Positions 1-7,294 of a stretch of DNA of 31,039 bases are shown here, one piece after another; position 1 is the stretch's first letter; each line of letters begins with the position of its first letter. A program made the position numbers and the translations under genes. The DNA is taken from NCBI GenBank assembly GCA_964644845.1, contig CAZXXS010000115.1, forward strand, positions 1 to 31,039, given 5' to 3'. The stretch is from Geothermovivens sp964644845. GTDB taxonomy: Bacteria > Zhuqueibacterota > Zhuqueibacteria > Oleimicrobiales > Geothermoviventaceae. Under the pieces are notes generated by a model. It was not told the DNA's origin. It was given only the letters and a program-made list of their open reading frames with translations, and searched no databases.

Positions 1-1389
1 CTTTCGATCTCCGGGCGTAACCGTTACATTCGGAGCGGTTGGCGGGCTCGACACCTTAAACCCGGCGTCGTAGGCAGCCTGGGCAAATTTGTCGTAGAAG
101 CGCAGCACCGACACGCTGGACAAACGGTTCGTGCCTTGGCCGATCACTACACCAGCGACTACTGTTTGCGTGTCACCTGGCGCCAGTGTGAACATACCCG
201 AGCTCGTCAGAATACGAACGTCGGCGGGCGGGTTCTCCATCGTGGACAACCAACCGGTTCCGTTCACCGGATCGCCCGTGTTCACAAACTTGGATGGCTG
301 ACCCGTGAGCGGGTTGATGAACGGCGTTCCGTCCCGCTGAGTACCGTTCATGTAGTTCCACACTTCCTCAGCACCCTGGGCGCTGTAAGGGGGATCACGG
401 TAGATCGGATGCGGGTTGTAGTACTTCACAAAGGAGGTGGCACCCAGAATCTTGCGGTCTGGGTAAACGCTGCCATCCGGCAGAACGACTGTGTCACCTG
501 GCGAAGGCACCATCGGGCCCCGGAAGAAGTCGAAACCGATGGCCGGTGGATTGCTTCCGTAGGTCGCGTCAATTGGTTTGCCGTTGTAAACGTAACCCAT
601 GCCCAGCTCTACGTCGTAGCCGAGCAGGTCGTCGTTCGCGTCGCCCAAGTCCACGTCGGCCCACACACCGATGTACGTGGAGTCGATCGTCTGATCGCCT
701 TTGTTGATGATTGTGTACTGAATGAACATCGTGTTGCCAAGTGCACCGGCGCGATCGTAGGCGAATGCAAGCGTGTGCAGCTCGACACCCATCGGCGGCG
801 TGTGGTAGGTACGATCGTGCAGGTTGGCGTCCAAATCGTTCATCACTGCGTACACCTGCTCATCGCCGAACCACTTGATGCTGCCGTCGGGGTTCACGGG
901 GGCACCTTGATCCACTGGCCAGGCGCTCCAGGGATCGATGTTGCGCCAATCATCGCCGACGTCCAGCCCGTCGGGGTAGTCTTTGTGAATTTTGTACACG
1001 CGGTACTCTTCTTTCTTCGGATCATCCGGACTTCCGTCGGGCAGGATCAGCCCCGGCTGGTACTCCACGTTGTAATCCGCGCAGGCCGTCCGGAAGGCGC
1101 CATTTACCTTTCCGGCGAGCCAGATACCGGCGTTGTAGCAGATGTACTTGCCGGAACCCTTGGGCCACTCCAAATCCGCATTGCCCGTGATTGGGTGCCG
1201 GGTGAACGTTCCGTTGTTCATCACGGGCGTCGAGAGTTGGTTCACATCGAGGTACTTGACGGAGCGCTCCGTCAGCGTTTTTTGGAGAGAGACGGCCCGA
1301 TTGGCCTTGCTCTCAGCGGCGTACGTTGGGCCAATCAGCGCCACCAGAAACAGCGCCGCGATCAACCCACCCGTAACCTTTCTTAGCAT
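1..1389 (-). CDS. Secreted protein with FnIII-like domain, C-terminus cut by window edge
   Basis: This gene is 3'-truncated by the window start; 463 codons are visible and the frame is open to position 1. The start ATG at 1389 has an AAGGAGG ribosome site (1397-1403) seven bases upstream. Residues 1-24 form a Sec signal (MLRKVTGGLIAALFLVALIG, cleavage near TYA-AES). The mature part is rich in Tyr, Asp, Pro and Gly, with stretches such as YIGVWADVDLGDANDDLLGY, and has no catalytic motif I recognise. The last visible residues (PPTAPNVTVTPGDRK) look like the first strand of a fibronectin type III domain, so Fn3 and perhaps a sorting domain lie outside the window. It follows the TonB receptor by 102 bp on the same strand, so an operon is likely. 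In KSB1-type genomes such proteins often follow TonB receptors. A surface or periplasmic partner of the receptor is inference; the ligand is unknown. Confidence 0.85.
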   Translation of the reverse strand, partial: MLRKVTGGLIAALFLVALIGPTYAAESKANRAVSLQKTLTERSVKYLDVNQLSTPVMNNGTFTRHPITGNADLEWPKGSGKYICYNAGIWLAGKVNGAFRTACADYNVEYQPGLILPDGSPDDPKKEEYRVYKIHKDYPDGLDVGDDWRNIDPWSAWPVDQGAPVNPDGSIKWFGDEQVYAVMNDLDANLHDRTYHTPPMGVELHTLAFAYDRAGALGNTMFIQYTIINKGDQTIDSTYIGVWADVDLGDANDDLLGYDVELGMGYVYNGKPIDATYGSNPPAIGFDFFRGPMVPSPGDTVVLPDGSVYPDRKILGATSFVKYYNPHPIYRDPPYSAQGAEEVWNYMNGTQRDGTPFINPLTGQPSKFVNTGDPVNGTGWLSTMENPPADVRILTSSGMFTLAPGDTQTVVAGVVIGQGTNRLSSVSVLRFYDKFAQAAYDAGFKVSSPPTAPNVTVTPGDRK

Positions 1390-1396
1390 CTCTTTC

Positions 1397-1403
1397 CCTC
1401 CTT
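1397..1403 (-). promoter_or_regulatory. Ribosome binding site AAGGAGG
   Basis: A full AAGGAGG lies seven bases before the ATG at 1389. It fixes the start of the secreted FnIII-like protein. Confidence 0.85.
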
Positions 1404-1447
1404 ATCGTAACATCCGGAGATTGTCGCCAAACCGACCAGGTAGCGAA

Positions 1448-1478
1448 AGCCGGGCGGGAACTCAGTCCCGACCCGGCT
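1448..1478 (-). terminator. Intercistronic stem-loop after the TonB receptor
   Basis: AGCCGGG pairs with CCCGGCT and, one bulged base inward, CGGGA pairs with TCCCG around a 6-nt loop. This gives a 12-bp GC-rich stem. On the minus strand it begins 14 nt after the receptor stop codon and is followed by only three T residues (TTTCG). It therefore looks like a partial terminator, attenuator or mRNA-stability element rather than a strong terminator. It would let receptor and downstream protein be made in different amounts from one transcript; that role is inference. Confidence 0.55.
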
Positions 1479-1491
1479 GAACCAGCGCAGG

Positions 1492-4443
1492 CTAAAAATC
1501 GACTTTCAGGCCGAAGCGAACGATGCGCGGCGTACCAAGGTTGCGGGCACCGCAGCCGCTCAACGCCTTCTTGGCAATGTAGAGGCCACGAGAACCGTTC
1601 TGTTGGATCCAGGCCTTTCCGTCTTCCGTCAGGAACCAACCGTTGTCGTGCGGCATGCCTGTCTGGCGGTACACGCCGGTCACGTTCTTGCGATTAAAGA
1701 GGTTGTAGACCCAGACGTACGGTTTGATCCGGATGCCACCGATCTCAAACACCTTGTCCATCTTGACGTCGAATCGGTAGTACCAGGGCAGAACCGAGTG
1801 ATTCAACGCCTCCAGGGGCCGTGGCGCATTTTGCGGGAATAGACCACCAGGACCGGGTTCTACCTTGGTGTAACGGCTTCCGGAGTGAATCGTAAAGAAC
1901 ACGTTGATGCCAAGATTCGCGATCGGCTTGAAACCCATGAACGTGGGACCGTCGTCTTTGGTGAAACGCAAGTCCACATCCAGGTTGCCCACGTGATCCT
2001 GGTTGTGGGTCAAAGGCATGATCACCGTCGGGAAACGCATTTCCTGGTCCTGCCAGGCGATGTCGAAGTGATCACGGCTGTTTGACCCCGTACCCAGGGC
2101 CTTCGAGTACGTGTAGTCCAAACGGGCTGCAATGCGTTTGGTTCGGCGGAGATTGAACGTGAGCTGCATTCCCTTGGTGGTACCGAAGTCCACGTTCTCC
2201 AGCTCGAAGAATGAGGCGTAGCCGTAACCCGGCTCCGGAATCTGAACGCGAATCTGGATGTAGTCCTTGATGTCTTTGTAAAACGCCGTGATGCCGATGC
2301 TGGCGTTGGTACCGATTTGCTGTTTCAAACCGACCTCGTACTGGACGGTGCGCTCCGGCTTCAGATTCGGGTTCGGCATTGTACGTGCGTTGCCGCCCTG
2401 CAAAAAGCGGCCGACCAGGCTGTGACTGTCGTACAGGTCGTCCAGACGCGGCATCTGTACAAACTTACCGAACTGAGCGTGAAAAACGGTCTGGTCGGTA
2501 ACCGGGAAGCTCCAACCCAGACGCGGGCTCACGATGAAATAGCGCCGCTCACTCGTAAAGCTCTCATCAGCCACCAGGCCCGTGCTGGAAATGTGCAAAC
2601 GACGCGAGTCTTTGTAAGCAGGGGTACCGCTGGTCAGGTAATCGAAGCGCAAACCAGCGTTCAAAATCAGGTCCTTCAACTCGATCTTGTCTTGTAAGTA
2701 GTAGGCCGCACGGACCGGATGTTTGGGAGCGTCGTGACCATTTTCTTTCACGATCTTCCCGGTTTGGTCCGTGACGTCGTACATCGTGTTCGAGTCGATC
2801 TTCTCGCCCCAGATGTTGTATCCGTAGTGGAAAACGTTGTTGCGGAAGATGTCGTAGTCGGTTTTGACGTTGGTCGAATCTACCTCGCGATCGTGCAAAC
2901 CAAGCGACACAGCCCTGGCGTTCACGTAGTAGCGGCGGATGGTGTAGTAGTTGTACTCGAACCCAGTCTTGAACTCGTTGAAATCGTTGAACTGCCAGAC
3001 CAAATCGAACTTGGGTCCGTAGTTCACTTGTTCCTGTTTACCGTACCAGGACATCACCTGGCCCGGAGGTACCGGGTTGAGCAAACCGAACAGACTCAAG
3101 CTGTAGGTGCGACCCCAACCGCGCAGGGCTGTCCGACCGTCGGGACCGAGGTTGTAGTCAGGATCACCGTACAGTTCAATCCTGTCCCAGAGGTCCGGAT
3201 CACCCCACTCATCCCGGTAAATGAAGTAGTTCAAGTTTGCCGTGTAGAACATCCGTGGGTTGAGCTGATGCGTAATTCGGATGTAGGCGCTACCGTTCCA
3301 GCTCTTCGTAACGGTGTTCTTCCAGTAGTTCCAGAAATTGTTCCACGTCCCGGCGCCTTGCCTGCGGCTGTCGTGGTAGGTCCCACCGATTTTGATGCGC
3401 ACCGGGCGAAGGTTGTAAACAATGTTGCCGTTAAAGGTGTTGCCGCGGAAGCTGTAGCCCGGCCAACGACCACCTTTCAGGTCGATCTTGAATGGAAATT
3501 CACGGTACTCCGGCGTCCCAGGTGTACCCCAGGTCAGAACCGTATCCAGCTTGAAGCCTTCGAAAAAGGAAGCGTAGCCGCCGTTGTACACACGTTCAGC
3601 AGCCAGGAAGTAGCGGGCTTTTCCCTTCGTACCAGGCACCGGGCCACCCAGGGTTGCGGTGTACGTGTTGTAGCCCCAGGTCTGGATGCCCAGAAATTTG
3701 TCGTCTTTGCCCTTGAAGACTTCGTCCGAAATGAGCTCTACACTCCCGCTCAACTTCGGGCCACCCGTCTTGGTCGTCGCAATCAACACACCGGCGTTCG
3801 CAAAACCGTACTCTGCCTCAAAACCTCCCTCTTGAAACTCAGCTTCCTCGACGGCGTTGTGGATGACCGACAGAACGTTCGTTGCACCGTCACGGAGACG
3901 CGTCGTCATGATTCCGTCGATGTAGGCCACATTTTCGTCTGAGCGACCACCGCGAACGTGCGTACCACCGACAACCGCAGAGGAGAGGTTCATCACCGTG
4001 GTCACGCCAGCTCGAATCGGGAGATTCTCCAGATCTTCAGCCTGAACCGTCTTCACGGTGTTCGTGACGTTTTTCTGGATCAAAGGCCGCTCGGCGACGA
4101 TTGTCACCTCCTTACCTTCGATCACTGTCTGCTCGAGCTGGAAGTCCACATTCGTCGTGCGGTTGGCGTGCACACGAATGTTCTCGATCGTGGTGGTCTG
4201 GTAACCGATGTACTGGGCACGGATCGCGTACGTACCCACCGGCACGTTCAGGATCACGTAAAACCCGTTCTCATCGGTTGCCGCTCCCATCTCGGTCCCA
4301 ACGATCACCACGTTGACACCGGGCAGGGGCTCTTTGGTGGACTTGTCCACTACTCTACCCGAGATCTTACCTGTCGTACCGCCCAGGGCAAGCACGGGTA
4401 GGAGGGCGAACAGCAGAGCCCAGAGCGTGAGTTTCCTCAACAT
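1492..4443 (-). CDS. TonB-dependent outer-membrane receptor with carboxypeptidase-regulatory-like N-terminal domain
   Basis: A 983-residue outer-membrane barrel that would import a substrate using TonB/ExbBD energy. Residues 1-22 are a signal peptide (LTLWALLFALLPVLALGG). Residues about 26-105 are a CarboxypepD_reg-like beta-sandwich (GKISGRVVDKSTKEPLPGVN, DENGFYVILNVPVGTY). Residues about 110-225 are the plug (HVRGGRSDENVAYIDGI, then GGFEAEYGFANAGVL). The remainder is alternating-strand barrel with long loops, ending in a terminal Phe (GLKVDF) as barrel proteins do. The length is normal for the SusC/CirA-like class. Start: ATG at 4443 with GGGAGG (4450-4455) six bases upstream. It heads a probable operon with the secreted protein downstream and has its own promoter near 4655-4683. 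The substrate cannot be read from sequence, and no SusD homologue is visible. Confidence 0.93.
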   Translation of the reverse strand: MLRKLTLWALLFALLPVLALGGTTGKISGRVVDKSTKEPLPGVNVVIVGTEMGAATDENGFYVILNVPVGTYAIRAQYIGYQTTTIENIRVHANRTTNVDFQLEQTVIEGKEVTIVAERPLIQKNVTNTVKTVQAEDLENLPIRAGVTTVMNLSSAVVGGTHVRGGRSDENVAYIDGIMTTRLRDGATNVLSVIHNAVEEAEFQEGGFEAEYGFANAGVLIATTKTGGPKLSGSVELISDEVFKGKDDKFLGIQTWGYNTYTATLGGPVPGTKGKARYFLAAERVYNGGYASFFEGFKLDTVLTWGTPGTPEYREFPFKIDLKGGRWPGYSFRGNTFNGNIVYNLRPVRIKIGGTYHDSRRQGAGTWNNFWNYWKNTVTKSWNGSAYIRITHQLNPRMFYTANLNYFIYRDEWGDPDLWDRIELYGDPDYNLGPDGRTALRGWGRTYSLSLFGLLNPVPPGQVMSWYGKQEQVNYGPKFDLVWQFNDFNEFKTGFEYNYYTIRRYYVNARAVSLGLHDREVDSTNVKTDYDIFRNNVFHYGYNIWGEKIDSNTMYDVTDQTGKIVKENGHDAPKHPVRAAYYLQDKIELKDLILNAGLRFDYLTSGTPAYKDSRRLHISSTGLVADESFTSERRYFIVSPRLGWSFPVTDQTVFHAQFGKFVQMPRLDDLYDSHSLVGRFLQGGNARTMPNPNLKPERTVQYEVGLKQQIGTNASIGITAFYKDIKDYIQIRVQIPEPGYGYASFFELENVDFGTTKGMQLTFNLRRTKRIAARLDYTYSKALGTGSNSRDHFDIAWQDQEMRFPTVIMPLTHNQDHVGNLDVDLRFTKDDGPTFMGFKPIANLGINVFFTIHSGSRYTKVEPGPGGLFPQNAPRPLEALNHSVLPWYYRFDVKMDKVFEIGGIRIKPYVWVYNLFNRKNVTGVYRQTGMPHDNGWFLTEDGKAWIQQNGSRGLYIAKKALSGCGARNLGTPRIVRFGLKVDF

Positions 4444-4917
4444 CTCTCGCCTCCCTTTCCGAGTTCGACAACCTGTGTCTCAGGCGTCCCTTGCAACACT
4501 CTGGTGGCCCAAAACGAAAGAAGGGCTCCTCCCACGCGCTGTCGCGACGTGTTCAGACCCCTCCCCTGGGGACGGAATCCTGTTCTAGCCTGAATCGGAT
4601 CGTCTGCCGTGCCTCCACCAGCCGTGTCGACGCCATCCGCTGACATACGTGACGAATGTAATACCAACGAAACTTAATGTCAAGCATTTTGTTACAGATC
4701 ACACACGGTGGCGTCGCCCTGTCGACGCGAGCGGCCCGAGCTGGGGCTGACCGTGCCCGCGAAGAACAGACACACGCTTTAGGCAGCCGCCTGCGCCCCT
4801 CCCTTCTGCCACTCTTCCCCCCTGTCTCGTAGCAACTTGCGCAAGAGAAGCCTCACCAAAGCTTTCTCCAACGGCGGCTCCCCTGTGCCCCCGTTGGGCC
4901 ATGCCGTCCGAGGAGCC
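4444..4917. other. Intergenic region between lipoprotein and TonB receptor
   Basis: This 474-bp stretch holds the receptor promoter (4655-4683) and a 5' leader of about 205 nt. The short open frames crossing it have no ribosome site, domain or signal peptide and are not called. I recognise no known riboswitch in the leader. Confidence 0.6.
4655..4683 (-). promoter_or_regulatory. Sigma70-type promoter of the TonB receptor
   Basis: On the minus strand a perfect -35 TTGACA (4678-4683) is followed, after exactly 17 bases, by TACATT (4655-4660), which matches the TATAAT consensus at 4 of 6. The local sequence is AT-rich against a GC-rich background. Transcription would start near 4648, leaving a leader of about 205 nt before the ATG at 4443. 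Just upstream of the -35 lies TGTGA-N6-ACAAA (4688-4703), a good half and a poor half of a CRP/FNR-type site centred near -47; this part is weak. Confidence 0.7.
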
Positions 4918-5631
4918 CTACCGCACCGGTAAGTCGAGCCGTTCGAGCTTCTGCTTGAAACCGAGCATTACCCGTACCGTGTCCGCAACGCCTTCTCTTT
5001 CTACCACCACAGGCAAACACAGTGTCACCCGATACACGGCCGGATCCAGGTAGGGAAAAACCAGATAACCTCCTTCGCTTTCGCCCTTCCGCAGCCAGTT
5101 ACCGCGGAGCAAAGCACGTTCAGCGAGCCCCTTCGCCGTTTCCACCAACGATGGGTCCTCAGACCAGTCTTCTTGGTAACGCGAGACCAGACTGTTTGGC
5201 CCCTCAAGGGCAAAGTGGTCCAGAGAATCCCCGCGGTCCGTCTTGAGGCAAACCTTCGACAGATCCAGCCGAACCCGGTCCGCTTCTCGGGTACGCACCG
5301 CCACCTCGAACACGGTGAACCGTGGCGGCACGTAGCCAAGCTCAGGGTCCACCCAGTTCCCGTACGTAAAGGGGTTGGCACTCCTGGCCCCGCGAAAAGA
5401 AACCCCGGGAAAACGTCGATTCAGGGTTGGATCGTCCAGGTGTTGCACGCCGAGAAGAAATCCCGGAAAGGTGCTTTTCCAGGCACCGGCTGAAACGACG
5501 GTGTTCTCCGACTGCAACTCAGCGTCGGGCTGTAGTTCCGAGACCAAGTGGACCTGCACTCCGCGCGTTCCCGCGCAACCAGCAAGAAACCCCACGACAA
5601 CGCTAACGTACAAAACCGCTCTTGCGCGCAC
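4918..5631 (-). CDS. Small lipoprotein of unknown function
   Basis: A 237-residue predicted lipoprotein. The GTG at 5631 is preferred over a GTG ten codons upstream because GGGAGG (5636-5641) sits four bases before it. That choice also gives a short N-region followed by VLYVSVVVGFLAGC, a classic lipobox with the lipidated Cys at residue 19. The mature protein starts AGTRGVQVHLVSELQPD. It contains aromatic/Pro-rich pieces (NPFTYGNWVDPELGYVPPRF) and beta-rich segments (FEVAVRTREADRVRLDLSKV, PAVYRVTLCLPVVV). I know no family for it. It is co-oriented with the receptor 475 bp downstream, but the receptor has its own promoter, so a shared transcript is uncertain. Localisation is probably the inner face of the outer membrane or the periplasmic side of the inner membrane. 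Confidence 0.75.
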   Translation of the reverse strand: MRARAVLYVSVVVGFLAGCAGTRGVQVHLVSELQPDAELQSENTVVSAGAWKSTFPGFLLGVQHLDDPTLNRRFPGVSFRGARSANPFTYGNWVDPELGYVPPRFTVFEVAVRTREADRVRLDLSKVCLKTDRGDSLDHFALEGPNSLVSRYQEDWSEDPSLVETAKGLAERALLRGNWLRKGESEGGYLVFPYLDPAVYRVTLCLPVVVEREGVADTVRVMLGFKQKLERLDLPVR

Positions 5632-5633
5632 GC

Positions 5634-5642
5634 TCCCTCCCT
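5634..5642 (-). promoter_or_regulatory. Ribosome binding site deciding the lipoprotein start
   Basis: AGGGAGGGA ends two bases before the GTG at 5631, with its GGGAGG core four bases from it, and lies inside the longer possible reading frame. It is the reason for choosing the shorter protein. Confidence 0.65.
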
Positions 5643-5839
5643 GGCCCGAGAAAGAGGCCACTGCTTTGAACGTCTTTGTTTCTGGTTCTCCGACGGCAGA
5701 ATTTCAGCAATTTCGAGCACAAATCCAAGAGCCACCGACACCCGTCCCGTGGGGCTTGCGAACACCTCAGAGCAACCTGACTTTTACTGGCAAGATCGTT
5801 TCCGGGCCAGGACAGAAGCTCAACGCTCTACGCTTTCGC

Positions 5840-5893
5840 CGGGGCTTGGAAGCCCCGACTGAATCCGGTGAAAACCGGTTGGGTCTCGAACCC
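5840..5893. repeat. Cluster of three consecutive hairpins
   Basis: Three inverted repeats follow one another: CGGGGCTT/AAGCCCCG with a 2-nt loop (5840-5857), CCGGT-GAAA-ACCGG with a GNRA-type loop (5865-5878), and GGGT-CTCGA-ACCC (5881-5893). They could be a structured RNA, a REP-like element or remains of a repeat family. No poly-T follows them. Confidence 0.5.
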
Positions 5894-6447
5894 CTTTTGG
5901 CGGGCCTACGGCTGAAGCAGCTCGGGATTTGAACTTCCGGGCAGTCTGGACACAATCCGGAACGTCCAACCTTCTCCCCTTGTTTGCAGGAGATTCGCTG
6001 ACCACGCAGGTGAAGTCAGACCCTCAGGCGTGGCTTAACCCCAGCGGCAACCGCTACCTGCCGTGCCTACCTGCGTGTTTGCGAGGAAACCCCTGCCACG
6101 GACACAGGCTCTCCCCACGGCTCGAAGTAACATTCGCAGGTGAGACCGTTTCCGGGCCGGGTAAGGTTTTGACGAACCCCCTGCGTTCCCGGTGCGGCTT
6201 GCATCCTGGGCGGCCCCCCGACCGTGCGATGCTCGCGATTTCCCCCTCGTTGGCGGGGTGTTGCTCTCTTTTCAGGCAGCGTCAGAATTGCGGCACAAAG
6301 AAGGTCGGCCGGCGGCCACTTGCCGAATCCACGTGGACCTCTGCGAGGCAGTGGCTGTAACTGACGCAGGGAGCCCCGTATCCCTGCACAGCCCGTCGCC
6401 CCGGCACCGGGAACGCAGCACTCAGCGCCCGGAAAGCCCCTGGCAAA

Positions 6448-6467
6448 CGCCCACCTCGTGGTGGGCG
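6448..6467. repeat. Perfect 8-bp inverted repeat
   Basis: CGCCCACC-TCGT-GGTGGGCG forms a perfect 8-bp stem with a 4-nt loop. No T-run follows on either strand, so it is not a standard terminator. A REP-like palindrome is the simplest reading. Confidence 0.5.
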
Positions 6468-7294
6468 CTGCGGTCAGCATCAGCCGAGCGACACGAGCAG
6501 CTTGGCCACGGTTGTCTTCCTGTCGGAGAACGTTACCGTTGCGTGGAAAGGGCCCGGGCACCCTGCTGGCAACCTTCAGACCGAAAAGCGGCCGACTCTG
6601 GCTACCTGAACGCGGTCGGAACCGAGACACAACTCACCGGAGTGCGCGTCCCCCCTGGCCGCGCACGCTTACGGCCTGCCCTCCTCCGCCTCGTCGAACC
6701 GTTTGCAGATTCCCCTGACGACGCTTACTCGGGCATCAGTGCGGGCTGAAGAAACCGGCTGTTCCTCGACCCCGCGAGCGCCGCCACGATCCAACGGTAA
6801 ACCGAGAGAAGATGAAGTGCCGCGGAGGACCGTCGGCCTGTCGCTCGTTCTGCCAGACGCAAAAAAGACGGTGTTCCAGCGGCGCAATTGCTCAGGCTTC
6901 CGCATCTTGCTCACTTGCTTCTCAACCTCGAAAGCTGTAACTTCAATCAAAGGCTGAGATTCGCGGGGCAGGACTGCTCCGGGGGACGAAGAGGAGCGTT
7001 GGTTTCGTGTTCGGGCGGGGTGTTCGGGCGACTCCCGGTCTGCGCGTCTTTTCTCAACCGACGACGCGACAAGAGACGGTCCGAACTGAAACTTCGTCAG
7101 AACCAGCTGTGCCGCACCGGTCCCGGCAGGTCGAAAGTGCAGCGGAGCGCCTCGCCCAGTTCGGGTTCACCGGTCGCGTGAGGAATGTCTCGCGGAACCG
7201 GGAAAAACCAGCCGAAAAACCGTCAGGGTTCCGACCCGTCGAGATCCCTAAGTCGTTGGCCGAGATTTGGCCTACAGTTTGAGGAGGGACCGAA

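Larger units (their letters stand above)
5632..7294. other. Gene-free region of about 1.66 kb with hairpins
   Basis: No open frame here has a plausible ribosome site, signal peptide or recognisable protein composition. The longest open frames (about 185 codons) are low-complexity Arg/Pro/Ser-rich translations typical of chance frames in GC-rich DNA. The stretch contains a cluster of three hairpins (5840-5893), a hairpin AGCGG/CCGCT (6043-6055) and a perfect 8-bp hairpin (6448-6467). A short string, CGTTTCCGGGCC, occurs twice (near 5798 and 6147), suggesting decayed repeat copies. Confidence 0.55.

Noticed and set aside
136..1386. 416-residue plus-strand protein
   Set aside because: It mirrors the secreted FnIII-like gene in the same register and has no start signals.
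2719..3942. 407-residue plus-strand protein opposite the TonB receptor
   Set aside because: Antisense shadow of a clear receptor gene.
4699..4902. 67-codon frame between lipoprotein and receptor
   Set aside because: No ribosome site and a composition typical of chance frames.
5874..5895. T-arm-like GGGTTCGAGACCC on the minus strand
   Set aside because: No D-arm or anticodon arm at the proper distance; it is part of the hairpin cluster.
6067..6749. Open frames of about 185 codons on both strands in the gene-free region
   Set aside because: Low-complexity Arg/Pro/Ser/Gly composition, no ribosome site, no recognisable motif; both strands are open simply because stops are rare in GC-rich DNA.
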